Counted from the first letter of the stretch, positions 33,120-45,453 are shown. The stretch: 62,400 bases of DNA from Triparma columacea (GCA_030267965.1 BRYA01000068.1:1-62400), one strand, 5' to 3'. Notes: generated by a model from the letters alone, not told the origin. Made by a program: numbers and translations.

Positions 33120-35246
33120 TCACATTTTCTTCTCCGACATCTCAAAGAACTCGTCCCACGCTTCCATCGGGTGGCCGAGGATGTACTCCTTGCCAGTCTC
33201 GTCGAATCCGGAGAAAAGGTTAGACCCGTTGCTGTTTGGCCTGGAGGGATCGGGGTTGTTGAGGTCGATCTGCGAGGTGCTGTCCAGGCAGAAGTCGTCC
33301 CAGTTGGGTGGAAATTGGGTCCCCATGGCAATCATCTCGGCCTCTGCGGCAGCAACCTCTGCGACCTCGACCTCGTGGATCCGACGTCTTCTCTCGAATA
33401 ACACCTCCTCGTGAGTCAGCTTCACCTTTTTCTGAGGTCGCTCCCGAGAAATAGGACGCCCCTCAGCATTGGCTTGCATCTGCAACTGCAACTCCCGTTC
33501 GAATTCTAGTTCTCTCTGATGCTGCGATGACAAAGGAAGGGGGTTAGAGCTACTGCTTTACCCACTTTACTTCTTTCGCTCGCCGTCGTCTCACCTGCAA
33601 CACTCTCTGTTCCTCCGCCCTCATCAGCCTCAAGTTGTACAGCTGTTGCATCTGGAGCTGTTGCATCTGGAGCTGGTGGTGGCTCTGCATTATTGCCTGC
33701 TCCTCCCGGTGCCGCTCCATCATAGACTTGATCTCGTTTTCGATGGAGGACAACCCGAAGGTGTGAGAGGTGGCCTGATCATCGGTTCGCACGTTGGCTT
33801 GGGGCTGGGTGGCGAGTTTGGGTAGTTGGGTCGTTGATTGAGCCATCGTCATGGCGGGAGGGTGATTCATTTTGTTCAATGGCTTCGATGGCGGGTCCAC
33901 TCTCTGCTGGGGTGCGATGGGCTGCAACATGCCTCCGGGCGACAAACCTCCAGGTGACATGCCGGGTCTCATACCCCCAGTGTTGTAGCCGCTCGCGATC
34001 GCGCCGAACTCTTCGATTTTGTTCTGTATGAAACCCTCAGGGTTCACAGAGAACTCGCCGTTATTGAGCTCCTTGTCAATGAGCATGTCCCCCTCAGGAT
34101 GGGACTGGAAGTGCTCCTCGACACCAACCAAGGAAGGCATTACGCCAGTAGAGGTTTTGGGGGATGCCACTCGTATATTATCGAGGGGCACGGGATCACC
34201 GCGGCGTACAGCTGCCGCCAGATTCTCCATGTGCTTCGCCCTCTGCTGGGCCTGCGACGGAGCGTGCGTTATCGGGTTAGAATTGAGGCGAGTACAACCG
34301 AGACAAGTTTTCATGTAACGGGCACTTTCAACGTCGCTTATACGCTCCTCCGCTTCACTGTCTGCCCTAATTATTATCATTCTCACCTCCATAGCCGCGG
34401 ACGCAAGCTGCTGAGCCGCCATCTGCCTGTACGAGTTAGGGTCTGGATGCTGCGAAACCGAAGCGGCACCCCCAGAAGGATGAGGGAACGCCTCCTTCTG
34501 TGCATCCGATGTTGCGCAATCCGATTTGGGTTCTCGTTTTATTACAGAGCCACCTGTCTTTTCCGCCGATGCCATTTTTGGAGCAACCACCTTCTTCCAC
34601 CTTTGCAGGCACTGTGTGTGACTGCGAGTTCCAACATTCTCAGCGATAGCCTTCCACTGTTGGGGAGAGGAGCGTGGGCAAGTGTGGGGTGTTAGGGAGG
34701 GAGGACAAGTGCAAGAAGAGCGAGCCTCAAAGATCTCACCTTTTGTTCCCCGAAGGAGTTGACAGCTTCAATCAGGGCTCTATCTTCCTCTTTCGTCCAC
34801 ATTCTCGGTCGTTTGGAGGTCCTGCGTGGTACGATACATTGTGTTAGAGGGGGACAGGTGGGGGGTGGGGTAGCTTGGGTCCTTGGCATTTCATGAGCTC
34901 GAGAATCTTCTTACCCCTTTGAACTCTGTGAATCGTCAGATGGTGGTTTTGGACGATTTATAGCAATTGGATTCTTATTTAAGGGCAATTTAGACTTCGA
35001 AGGCACCTCGAGAGCGTCAAGCCTTGGAGAAAGTTTCATGGAGAAATCCTTGGGCGGGACGGGCTTTGTGGGCATTCTTGACTCATCTTGTCCGGAGCCT
35101 TTGGGAGAGTACTTCTCTATCGTAGCGGAAAGGCCCGAACCAGGTCTTTCTTGAGAGACGGGCAGTGACGGGAGGAGTGAAGGGAGAGATAACCCTGGCA
35201 GAGTTTCCGAGGACACATCTGGCTCTGAGGCCCTGTGTGTGCTCAT
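33120..35246 (-). CDS. Single-repeat MYB/SANT DNA-binding protein
   Basis: Four exons: 35246-34915, 34821-34740, 34656-33595, 33521-33120; about 625 residues. One SANT/MYB repeat is assembled across the exon 2/3 junction: RPRMWTKEEDRALIEAVNSF, GEQK|WKAIAENVGTRSH, then QCLQRWKKV, with the three spaced tryptophans. The rest is low complexity: Pro/Ser-rich N-terminus, Gly/Met-rich middle (GMRPGMSPGG) and a Gln/Met-rich helix (LQMQQLQMQQLYNLRLMRAEE). A transcription-factor role is inferred. The start is uncertain: the frame is open upstream of 35246 to near 35384 without another ATG. Confidence 0.8.
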
Positions 35247-35621
35247 CTCGGGACCAAGCCGAGTCAACCGTAGGGAACTACGAGCGCAAGCAGAAGATGG
35301 ACGCGATAGCTGCAAAGATAGCAAGCTTTCACGATTACAGCTTATCAATTGTCTTATTGTAGGGCAAAGCGCAACCACTGACAAAGACTGAAAGGAACCC
35401 CAGGAATTGAAGGAACCCCTCCCAAAAAAGGCCGAAAACTACAGTACTTTTACCTGGGGAGAACTCAAACTTTCACGCTAATGTATCTGGAGCGAACGAT
35501 AAGCAATAAAATTCTCGTGTTTACATCTTTTAAAAGAGAGGAGTACGCAAGGTCGTGCGCCGCCCAACGATTATTTTCACACATCATCATCCAGAGATCC
35601 TGAGACTGCCTGTTTCAATCT
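35247..35621. other. Spacer between MYB gene and membrane-protein gene
   Basis: Contains the presumed 5' region of the MYB gene and the 3' end of the next minus-strand gene. AT-rich from 35390 to 35560. Nothing else visible. Confidence 0.4.
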
Positions 35622-36509
35622 TTACACCTTGTTCCCGGTCGCCGTCGAGTTTCCTGTCGTGGCATTAAGCACTTTCCCAGCTGCAGTTACCCCTCCCCTC
35701 TGCTGCGACACGACCCCCCCCGCTCCGGCAGTGACCGCCCCCGCAGAGATCATGCTTACTGGAATGATCTCGTGCCTAAACTTTGCGAGCACCAGGACAA
35801 ACATGAGGGTGAAGAGGAAGATGAAGAAGGCGCAGGCCGCGAACCAGCGGTCGGCCGTGGCGGCGTCGGTGCCCCTTGAGGCGTAGGAGGCGAAGACGAT
35901 AAACAGGACAAAGTAAAGTTGGCTCGTCATGAAGCTAGAACCGAGCAAGAATCCAATGGCAGATGGAGTCCTGTGCTGCCTTAAGATGTAAGTACCACCC
36001 GCAATAAGCGCAACAACAACAAACATGGACCAGATCGCAGCAAACGCCCCTCCCCTTTGTGTGTGAGCGCCAGAGTCATTGGAACCGGCAGTGGCGCAAG
36101 CAATAATGACATCCATCAGCGTCAAGAACTGGGGGGGGGGNNNNNNNNNNNNNNNNNNNNNNNNNNNNNNNNNNNNNNNAACGAAGGGCATAGGGTTTGG
36201 GGTGCGTGTGGTGGGGTTGGCCAAGCAGGTTGGGGGGGTGTGGGGCACTCGGGACAACAGCAAAGTTTTTGGCGACGTTTTGCCGCTCAATCAACTTGGA
36301 ACGGAGAAGAAATGGTCTAGTAACGCCCCAGCAACCTCCTCTTAACATACGTATAGCCACAATGTGGTATATTTTTGAAGGTCAATGATTTCACGAAACG
36401 AAGGATAAGTCTGGGAAATGGGAGATAACCTTACCATGCAGGTGTACCAGACATGGGCGACGAGCCTAGTCGGCTTCTCTTGGTATGATGCGAGTAGTGT
36501 GTTAGCCAT
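35622..36509 (-). CDS. Small four-helix membrane protein
   Basis: Two exons: 36509-36435 and 36128-35622; 193 residues. The splice joins HVWYTCM to FLTLMDVIIACATA, completing the first of four predicted membrane helices; the others are FAAIWSMFVVVALIAGGTYI, SSFMTSQLYFVLFIVFASYA and WFAACAFFIFLFTLMFVLVL. The tail is Gly/Thr-rich and hydrophilic. The pattern resembles MARVEL-like tetraspan vesicle proteins, but no family motif is decisive. The intron contains an assembly gap, so a small extra exon cannot be excluded. Confidence 0.65.
36141..36179. other. Assembly gap (39 N)
   Basis: A run of N directly after a poly-G tract, inside the intron of the four-helix membrane protein gene. The flanking homopolymer (poly-C on the coding strand, next to the acceptor) is the likely cause. 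Confidence 0.95.
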
Positions 36510-36741
36510 GGCTGTCGTAGAGCTATATTGCCAGGTTAGGGGTCGGGGACCAAAAATTTGGGGTGTAGTGGGGTGGGTCAAGGCCTTAATTGTCCCAAGG
36601 AAATTGTAATCAAATCATAGCTCATGTTCAATTGCGACGATGACTAATAAGCTAACTAGGGCTCTATTTTCTCCACATTTGGGGGCGTATGCAAGCAAAA
36701 TAGTTAATGGGTGGTACAATAATAATTTATGGTTTGAAAGG

Positions 36742-39700
36742 CTACTTTCGAAAGTCCAGTTTGGAATTTCGCTTCTTTAGAGATGGAACTGCATAACGGC
36801 TGCTCGGGTTGCTGTCGCCTAAATCAATCTCCCCATTCTCCTCCACTTTCTTGTAATCTGAGACCCCGACCCCTACACCGGAAAAGGTGAAGGCGGCGTT
36901 GGGAGAGCCCATCGTTGCCGCAGCTGCGAGACTGCTCTTCCTGCGGAGAATCTTTCTGTCGTGAACGGCCTCTGCAGGAAGATTCGTAGGATCTTTCGTG
37001 AGTTTGGCTAGGCATTCGTTGAGGGTCTGGGCGATGGAGTAGTGCGTCTTCATGAAGGAAGTCTGCGGCGCGTGTTAGATTTGTTGGGTTAAGTTACTTA
37101 GAATTGCTGCGTGAATCGCCAAAACTCACCTTCTCGTAAGCGGCGATTTGCCCCCCCTGCATGTAGCGCTCAAGATCCTTTAGCGACGGGTCGCTTATGA
37201 GTTTGAAGTAGTCCTGGAAGGCTACCTGCGGCACCATTGTCGTCTGGTTATCAGCCCTGGCCGCGCTGCCCCAGTTGTTTTGCGTCATCAGGGTGCCAGT
37301 GAAGCCGACTGCAGCCTCCAGGTCTCCGAGGAAGTTGAACTTTGCCTTCATGTCGTACTTCAAGTATAGTTCCAGCGCGGCGAGCAGGTAGCCTCCGCGC
37401 CAACTTCCCTCCCTCGTCCCTGTGGACCAACGGGAGGGTCTCCCGACATCACCCTTGGAGTTGTAAAGGAAAGGGACGATGTGAGGGTTGCACTGGGCAG
37501 CAAGGAAGAACTGGCAATTAAACATCTCGGCGAGTCCGGCGGTTGGAATGTCTTGGTCTATGCTACCGTCGAAGTAAAGCTGATCCTTGTTCTGTGGAGA
37601 TTGCGATGAGTGAAGTGAGTTTTGGAAATGGTTGCGTTAACAAGAGAAATATTGGCGTGAGGGGTGATCTTTTCCCTTTCAATCTTCTTACCTCTTCCTG
37701 CATGTGAACCTTCCCGTTCTCGTCCTTGATCTGCAGCCTCATGGCCTTGACGAACCCCGGCACTGCTGCGCTCGCGCACACCGCGCTCCCGATCGTGACG
37801 TTCGGTGCCGTCACATAGTTCAACAGCACCGGTGGGGCCTTCTTCGTCACTGCGGAAAGGGTTATGCAGAGGACGCGCCCAGTCTTCTTGTAGGCCTCGG
37901 CGAATGTCATGTTCCCAGAGGCAAACCACGAGATCTGCTGCATCCAGTACTGCGGGGGGGAGGGGCGAACGAGCGCAACATTAGTGGCGGCGGAGCCAAC
38001 ATAAAATCCACCCTCAGCTACCTCCTTAGCGTCCTCACCTCGTTCTCGAACAGCGTCCCCTGCTTGTACAGGTTGGTCATCAAGTCAACCCAACCCTTCC
38101 CAAAGCTCTTGAGTTTTATCTCGAGCATCTCGGGCGTTAGGTCCCTCTCTATCTCCTCGTCCGTCCTCGTCCCCACGAACGCCCCCACCACCGCCCCCGC
38201 GCTCGTACCCGATAGGATGCGGGGGAGGATACCGTTGTCAAAAAGGCCTTTGACAATCCCGAAGTGGTAGGAACCCATGGCGGCACCGCCGGAGAGGCAG
38301 AGTCCGGTTCGGCCGTAGGCTGCGCGGGCGCGACGGAGAACCTGCTCGACATGCTGCCTGGACGAGGGCTTGTGAAGATTTTTTTGGGGGGGATTGGGAG
38401 AAAGGGAGGAAAAGGGGGCGTTGGAGGGAGTAGAATGATCTGACAAGGGGATCGAGGACTTGAACCCTTCGCCACCCCCAGAGGTCGATGTGGGGGTGCC
38501 AGGATCACCCAGGAGTCCCAGTGTCAACGAGTTGAGGAGGCTCGCCGCCTCCTGTTTTTTCTCCTCCTCAGACCTCATTCTATCTTCCCCTTCCTTCGCC
38601 TTCTCGTCCTCCAGTATGACCTTCTCTGTGATCCACGTGAGCGTCTTGCAGACTTCTTGAACGAACTCGCTGACCAGGAACTTGGGCTCCCCGCTGTTGG
38701 TGAAAGCGAAGAGCTCGTTGCTCATCACCCCCCCGACATTCTTCCTGGTGCAGTGGCCGAGGACACTGATCGCCCCAGTCAGATCATCGCTGGCCCGTGC
38801 GGACTTTAAGTCCTGAGGGAGGAAAGGGGGGGATTGGACCAGGAAAAGGTTGTGTTAGTTGGTCGTTCGAGATTGGTTCTTCGCCCATATAACGTTGTTT
38901 TTTAATTCTTCTCTACACTCACCTTCATCAGCTCCCTGATGAACGCCCAGTTGTACCTACTGCTGACCTCGTCCGATACTGTCCTCTGCCACCAGTCCCT
39001 CCCCTGGCTCTTATCCAACTTCCTCGTCAGGTCCAGCCAGGTATTGTAGTCCGGCGAGTTCCAGATCTCCCTGCGCATGCGCCGGTGGGAAGAGGACTGG
39101 AAGAGGGACTCGATCAGCTTTATGAAGATACGCAGGACGGAGTAGAGGAGGAGCTCGACGGATATTTGGAAGTAGGTCATTATCAGGATGGGCCAACGGA
39201 GGAGCTTGCCTGGGGTGGAGAGGGAGAGGTTGAGTCAGTGGGGGTTTGGAGCGTCTCCTGATCCACCTCATTCTCACCTGATGCCACATTAAGGAATCCC
39301 GGTATCACAGTGAGCAAGCAAAGGAAGAGCACGTAGAAGGACAGCGATCTGAGGATAAGAATCGGCATCCCCAAGTTCGCCTGGAGGACGTCCCAGACGT
39401 AGGAGGAGTAGGAGGAGGAGTGGGTAACGAGGGAGGCAGTTATCTCGGGAAGGTCCTTGAGATTGGACTGGAGATCGTTCAGGTTCGACTGGACTGTGGT
39501 GGAGAGGGTTAGGAGAACCTCCTTACCAGGGACGGAGAAGGTGCTGAGATAGATAGTTTGGGAGCCGATGCGAGTTAGTGTAAAGTCGAGCATCGTGCGG
39601 GTAAGCATGTTGTCGTCGCACAATGAAACCATTCATCAATGTCGAAACTTTTTGACCCACCTGGCGTCCTTGAGAAGGTCCTGTAAATCCTTCACGTTCT

Positions 39701-39869
39701 TAACCTTCATACTCCACCCCACATCATTCACCCCAACCGTCCCCCCTAACCCCCCCCTCATCACAGCGTCCACGAAGCTGGCAGCCTTGGGTGAGTAAGA
39801 CGACAGTGTGGAGGTGAGGGTTGACAGATCTTCACTTATTGTGGAGTACCAGGTTGAAAAGAACGACAT
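36742..39869 (-). CDS. Patatin-type lipase (SDP1/TGL-like triacylglycerol lipase)
   Basis: Seven exons: 39869-39661, 39543-39278, 39209-38923, 38812-38039, 37949-37692, 37591-37130, 37062-36742; 858 residues. Predicted role: lipid-droplet triacylglycerol or phospholipid hydrolysis. Seen: an N-terminal half with hydrophobic segments (LSFYVLFLCLLTVIPGF, ISVELLLYSVLRIFI), the DUF3336-like RRMRREIWNSPDYNTWLDLT, then the patatin core with oxyanion loop LCLSGGAAMGSYHFG, nucleophile GTSAGAVVGAF, and catalytic Asp in LYFDGSIDQDIPTAGLAEMF, followed by QCNPHIVPF. The Ser/Asp dyad is intact. The second acceptor (CTATCTCAG) was chosen because it alone keeps the frame. Divergent from the PAP/fibrillin gene. 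Confidence 0.87.
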
Positions 39870-40181
39870 GTCGGGGAGGGAGAGCTGATGGGGACGAGGA
39901 CACGGGCGATATAATCAGGCTTGAAGAAGCGACTATAGAAGGACAAGCTTGTCGAAGGGGGGGAGGTTAAGAAGGGAGAGTTCTCTTCTGGTTTTCTATA
40001 TTATGACGTTTAGTACGAGGAGATCAGTTGAGACGGTAATGAGAAGTTCGAGGAGGGAAGGGCGGTGATTGAAAAAGCGCCAATGAGAAGCAAATGGGAG
40101 GGCTGGATAGGCCAAGGTTTTGAGGAAGAAAGGTGGCTCGATCTAAATGATTCCAGGGTCCAAAAGCAGTCTTTCTTCCTA
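39870..40181. promoter_or_regulatory. Divergent region between lipase and PAP/fibrillin genes
   Basis: 312 bp between the two start codons. The plus-strand frame of the fibrillin gene is open upstream to an ATG at 40065, but the leader-like sequence starts at 40182. Two lipid-related genes facing each other suggests shared control (inference). Confidence 0.35.
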
Positions 40182-40850
40182 ATGACGACGTATTTGATAC
40201 TTCTTTTGCTCTTAGTAGGTGCCAACTCGTTCCTAATCCAACGATACACACCAAAATACACTTCAAAACTCTTCGCCTCAACCCTCGATGCTGGCGATAC
40301 AGCTCAACATGATGCTGATATGTCTCTTCTCCGATCAACAACAGATTCACGCCCCGACCGTACTGCAGTATTTGAAGCATTAGTACGCACAGAAAAGAGC
40401 ATGCGTTCAATAAACCGTTCAGATACCTCCTCAAAGACAGCAGCCTCAAAGCTCCAAGAAACCCTCACAGGGTCATGGCAGCTTGTTTACACAACGGGGA
40501 CGGTGGATACACAAAAAGTCACAAGTACGAAAGGTAGCTACTTCCCGATAAAGGCCGTTCAGGAGTTCGACTGCTCCACTCTTGAGATAAAGAACGGTGT
40601 CTACGTTGGTGATTTCTGCGCCTTGCAGTTCTCTGGCGACTTCGAAATCAAGGACGCTGGGAAGGGTAGCTCTTGTAAAGTGGTGTTCGACTTCGACTCC
40701 CTGAGGCTCTTCAATGCGTTTAGTTTAGGGATTGGGGGGGGGGAGAAGGAGGAGAAGGACAAACCATTTTTCTCGTGGATAGTATGCGACGATAAGATCG
40801 CGACGGCTAGGGGGAGGGGGGGAGGACTTGCGCTATGGAAGAGGATTTGA
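40182..40850 (+). CDS. PAP/fibrillin plastid-lipid-associated protein
   Basis: Single exon, 222 residues from MTTYLILLLLLVGANSF. Fibrillins bind plastoglobules and thylakoid lipids. Seen: LTGSWQLVYTTGTVD at the domain start, YFPIKAVQEFDC, and the terminal signature CDDKIATARGRGGGLALWKR. The start was chosen because it yields a signal peptide followed by ANSF, similar to the bipartite leader with an ASAFAP-like motif of secondary red plastids. An upstream in-frame ATG (40065) would bury this leader. This gene is one of the two main pieces of evidence that the organism has a complex plastid. Confidence 0.85.
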   Translation: MTTYLILLLLLVGANSFLIQRYTPKYTSKLFASTLDAGDTAQHDADMSLLRSTTDSRPDRTAVFEALVRTEKSMRSINRSDTSSKTAASKLQETLTGSWQLVYTTGTVDTQKVTSTKGSYFPIKAVQEFDCSTLEIKNGVYVGDFCALQFSGDFEIKDAGKGSSCKVVFDFDSLRLFNAFSLGIGGGEKEEKDKPFFSWIVCDDKIATARGRGGGLALWKRI

Positions 40851-41005
40851 TTGTAAGGGTATACGCGCTTCTGTATTAAAAAAATAAGGTCGAAGGTTTA
40901 CATTTACCCCCTATTTTAGACAAACTCTAAATTCGAACTAAAGCAAGCAAAAATAATCCATAGCCGCCCTACCTATAAACTAACCTCGTTTCCCCGCAAA
41001 TACCA

Positions 41006-42611
41006 TCAACCGCTCCTCCCCCACCCCGGTTCATCAAAGCTGGTCCTCTTGATAGTAGGCTCGTCGAAGCTAGGTGTTACAGTGAGAAGTGGAAGCGACT
41101 GAGGGTCAGAAAACAAGTAATTGACAACGTCCACCCCCCTCCCCCCCCCCTCTCCTTCCTCACCTACTCCTCGCCTTGCTCGTCCTATGAAGCAGTAAAT
41201 CAAAGTCGATATGCGGCTCATAATGGCTCACCGCCTGGTCCACCCTGCTCGTATCTTCAATGTTAAGCTTTGGTGTGAAAAACTGCATACTCTCCATAGC
41301 CTTGTACGTGCTGTCCGTGACGTGCAGCACCGGGGCGTGCAACGTCTCGATCATGTCCTTGATCTCAGGGAAAAGGTCGTACCTCCCCTTCCTCCCGCAC
41401 AGCACCAGCGCGCTCTCGAAGGACCTGCCTTCTGCCATCCTCCGCTGGTGCTCGGCTAGGAAGCCGAGGACGATGTCGTTGCGGGTTACATGGGTGACGT
41501 ACATGGTGCGGGTGGGCTTGACGCGGAGGTTCTCGAGGAAACGACCGAGGGAGGTTGTCACGAGGTTTATTCCGTCGACGTTGTAGTGCCTGGGGGAAAG
41601 GGGGGTTAGTTTTTTAGGTGGGCGTTAGGGGAGAGAAGACGAAACGAAAGACGAACGTAACCATAACGAATGACGAAAAACAGCCCATCCACGCACCTCA
41701 TCCTGTGCTCGTGCCCGGAAAGAAGCTCAGTGTTGAAGAGCCTCTCCAAATCCGCCAGCGCTGGGCAGCCCAAGAACGGCTTGTCCGGCACCACCCCCAG
41801 CAGTGGCACCCCCCAGTTGTTCTTCAGCAGCGCGCTCATGTACTTCCTAGTCTGTTCGATCTTGTCATGCTTGACCTTGTTGATTACAACTCCGGCGATG
41901 CGGACACCGTTGGACTTGCACATGTTATAGTTCAAGTCCAGCTCGTCGAACGCGCTCCCCAGCCCCCCGTTTGCCACCAGAACCATGTCCGCCCCCACCA
42001 TGGCTGCGACCTGAGCGTTATTGGCGTTGACGCAGCTCCCGACTCCAATGTGACCGGTCCCTTCGAGCAGCATCATGTCGGAAACCTTGGCCTGGGCGTT
42101 GTAGGCGGAGTGGATGGAGCGGAGTTGGTCGTGACGGGAGACCTTGCCGTCAATATAGTCGCGGGTGTAGCCGGGGGGGATGATTACTGGGGACATGTGC
42201 TTGTAGTCGAGGTGGTTCAATTTGAAGTGTTCGCGGACGAGCTGGAGGAAGGGAGGAGGAAGGGATGAAGCGAAGGATTGAGCGAAGTGAAAAACGAAGA
42301 GGGTCCGAGTTGGATAGTTGGCCTTGGGACGGCCTCGGGACGAATCCATGACGGCCTCGTTGCACGATGTTCAACAAATCTATCTCGTCCATCCTCACCT
42401 TGACGTCCTTGTCAACCCTTACGTCCGATCCATCTTCCTGCGACTGCACTATCAAATGCTGCTGTCCTACAGGCTTGACAAAGCCGATGCGATCGAAGCG
42501 TTTTTGGAGGCCCGCAGCGAGTGCGAGGGAGACAGAGGTCTTACCAACGTGCTGGCGGGTGGCAGCGACGAAGATGGGGCGGTGGAGGTGGTGGACGTGG
42601 TTGATGGGCAT
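41006..42611 (-). CDS. BioD/Pta-like P-loop protein with DRTGG-like domain
   Basis: Four exons: 42611-42399, 42241-41697, 41589-41164, 41069-41006; 415 residues. N-terminal P-loop of the dethiobiotin-synthetase type (FVAATRQHVGKTSVSLAL, IGFVKPVGQQ), then SDMMLLEGTGHIGVG and GADMVLVANGGLGSAFDEL (switch-like elements), GVVINKV, and a C-terminal domain (TRTMYVTHVTRNDIVLGFL) like the DRTGG domain found with this P-loop at the N-terminus of bacterial phosphate acetyltransferases. The catalytic acetyltransferase domain is absent. The last small exon (SFDEPTIKRTSFDEPGWG) is inferred from a phase-compatible acceptor; without it the protein stops a few codons after 41164. Function unknown. Confidence 0.8.
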
Positions 42612-42990
42612 GCTCGCCTGGGTGGGGAGAAGATGAGGGGTTAAGGCAACTTAAAACCAAAGAAAATGCAAGTGGAAAGAACACCCATTCGTTACAAAAC
42701 TCAAAGCTCAGCGCCCCCAACTATAAGAAGGACATAAATTGACGACACAAATCATCGCCACAGGTCCTTACCTTGTAAATTTGGACACCGACCTACTCTG
42801 TGTCAAAAGGGCAATAAGGATATTTAAGTTGAAAAGCGTTATATCGACATAAAAAAACCAAACAGGAAACATAATATAGTGAATTTACGTTATGGCAGTA
42901 GTTCGGCTCTTACCTGTATGCAGTCAGGATATTTGATATGCCCAAATTCAGATTTGACGCCATTTCTCCATTTTGCTCAACTTCTTAAAA
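42612..42990. promoter_or_regulatory. Divergent region between P-loop and HEAT-repeat genes
   Basis: 379 bp, AT-rich in the middle (about 42830-42900). It separates two start codons on opposite strands. No motif was recognised. Confidence 0.35.
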
Positions 42991-45315
42991 ATGGACTTCT
43001 CTACACCCCAAAGGTCACTGGCGTCCCTAGCGACCCGCGAGCCCGCTTTAAACCCCCGCGTTTTACAACTTAGTTCCAGTATCCTTTCAAAGTTGGAGAA
43101 AGGGGAGAAAGTGGAACTCGAGGACACGTTGGCGTTGTTCGGGATGGGGGAGAGGTGGGAACCTGTTGCGGTATCTCTGAAGGTTATGATACATCTGTTT
43201 GATTGTTGTGCTGATGTTACTGGAAATCCTAGCAAAGACAAGAAAATCGACGTGCCTGACGACATATTGAAGGCCATAGTCTCTGCACAAGAGCATACAG
43301 AGCCTAGGGTTAGGACTCTCGCCGCTTCTCTCCTTGAGAAGCTCTTCAACAACTCAGCTGACCCCTCGAAGCTCTTCGACGAGATATTCCCCTCTGTTTG
43401 GGCCGGGATAGAGGAGAACTATGACACCAAGAGGGAGGTTCCAGACCTCAAGACTGACTTGGCTGCTGACCCTGCTGCGCCGAAGATCAAGAACGTCGAA
43501 GGAGTAGCGCTAGACGACACCAGCGGCTGGAGGAACCTTGAGACTAGTTTAGTTTGTTACGACAACATCGTCAAGGGCCTCGGCCACAGTTTCTTCCAGC
43601 CAGGAACCAAGGACGATGATGTCACAATGTTCCTCAACAAGCCGAACCTTGCCGTCCTAGTGTACTGCGCAACCGTCCACATAAACCGCCATGTCCGTGC
43701 CGCCTCCATGTCCCTCCTTACAACCATCTGCCTCCTCGCTGAAACCTCCCCCACCCGTTGCCCCCAGTCCTACTTCGACGCCGTCCTAAAGGTCCTCAAG
43801 GGCAGCCTGAGCGACAACTGGAGTCAGGTGCGCATGGCTTCTTCCGTCCTTTGCCGCGCATACCTCTCCTCCCTCGATCCCAGCTTTCGGAAGCAGGCTG
43901 ACAAGGTCCTCGTCCCCTTTATGAGCCTCAATAGGTTTTATCTCGCCGAGGGGGTCCGTCTCTATTCCCAAGAGACCTGGAGGCAGAAGGTCGCCGACGG
44001 GAAGGAGGTCCTTGAGACCCACCTCCCGGCGGTCATTAGGCACTACGTGAAGGCGCTGGACGAGGATAACCACGTCGTTCGCGAGTCCGCTGCTCTGGCA
44101 ATCGGGGAGATCGTCGAGAAGATCGAGAGGACCAAGGTCGAACCTCACCTCACCCTGATCGGCGAGAGCGTCAAGGCGGCGTTTTACGACGAGAGCTGGC
44201 CGGTTAGGGACAGGGCGTGCGTGTGCCTGAGCCTGATCGGGAAGAGGTGGGGGGTGGATGACGAAGTCTGGGACTTGATTGTCAACAATTTGAAGGACCA
44301 GATTTGGAGCGTTAGAGAGAACGCAGCGTGGGGGCTCGTGCAGTGCTTGGAGAAAAGGTGAGTGAATGGAAAAACCTGACAATTTTTGCCGATTCGCTTC
44401 GCTCATCACTCATCGCTTCGCTCATCACTCATCGCTTCGCTCATCACTCATCGCTTCGCTCATCGCTCATCGTTTCGCTCTTGCAGGCCAGAGAAACTTG
44501 AATCCCTAATCTCCAAGTTCAAGAAGGACATCGGCAGCGCCTCTGCCGAGCCTCGCAGGACCAGGAAGGACGTCGAACAGCAAGCCAACGACCTCGCCCG
44601 TCACCGCAACCAGCAGCTCTACTCCTGCGGCAGTCTCGCCCCCAAGCTACACAAGTCCGCCAACCGCGTCGCGGGCTGCAGCGACTGCATGATCACCCGC
44701 CCCACGAGGGTGTGGGAGATCAGCGACGGATGCGCGTACCTTCTGATGCACGTAGCGGCGGAAAGGAAGGTGGGGGAAGAGGAGGTCCTGGAGATGATGG
44801 AGCTAGCGGTTGATGCCACGAGGCACGAGGAGTACGTGGAGCACGAAAGCCTGAAGACTACCATCTTGAAGGTCTTCAACAAGGTCGTGGAGACAAGGGA
44901 TAAGAAGGAACTCAAGAGGCACTATTGCAACTTCTTCATCAGGTACATCGTGCAGTGGTGCGGGGCCGGGGGCTCGGGTGACGGACTCGGCAACCTCATG
45001 ATGTTCGAGGGGGAGAGGTGCCTGAGGACGATTAAGTCGATACTCGGGGAAGCGATATTCTGGGGACGCGTGGAGGAGAACTGCGGGGGGGAGGGGAGGG
45101 GGATGGTCGAAGACATACTTAGAAGTGGGAGCGGCATGGGGATGGGCATGGGCATGGGCATGGGGTCGGGGATGGGGGTGAGGATGGAGGCAAAGGTGGG
45201 CATGGGAGAAGTGAGGATGCCACCGAAACCTCCAATGGAGAGTCCAGTGGGAGGCATCCAGTCGGCGGTGAACGGACTTTCGTTCGGGGGAGCAGGAGGC
45301 GGGGAGAGCTTCTAA
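42991..45315 (+). CDS. HEAT-repeat protein
   Basis: Two exons: 42991-44357 and 44487-45315; 731 residues. The first 450 residues form helical HEAT-type repeats (RVRTLAASLLEKLFNN, NHVVRESAALAIGEIVEKI, WPVRDRACVCLSLIGKRWG, WSVRENAAWGLVQCLEKR). The C-terminal half keeps a pattern of conserved Cys residues (LYSCGSLAPK, GCSDCMITRP) and ends in a Gly/Met dipeptide run (about 45134-45175) and a Pro/Gly tail. I do not recognise a named orthologue. A scaffold or regulatory role is inferred from the fold. The intron carries tandem TCATCGCTTCGC repeats. Confidence 0.75.
44391..44478 (+). repeat. Intronic tandem repeat (TCGCTTCGCTCATCACTCA)
   Basis: Four to five tandem copies of a 19-20 bp unit fill most of the HEAT-gene intron up to its TTGCAG acceptor. 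The same words (TTCGCTC, TCATCGC) occur at the 3' ends of several unrelated introns in the window. Confidence 0.85.
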
Positions 45316-45453
45316 ATGAAAAAGTCTCAGGAATGTGATCCAATAGAACCCCAACTCTTCACAATTCAACCAGGGTCAACACACGCTAAAAAACAGTCAC
45401 AATCCCTTTACAAACAATACTATTTGTAATAATTCGTCGCCTTGTCGCCTCCA

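Noticed and set aside
40065..40181. Upstream ATG for the PAP/fibrillin gene
   Set aside because: Using it would place 39 hydrophilic residues before an obvious signal-peptide leader, destroying targeting.
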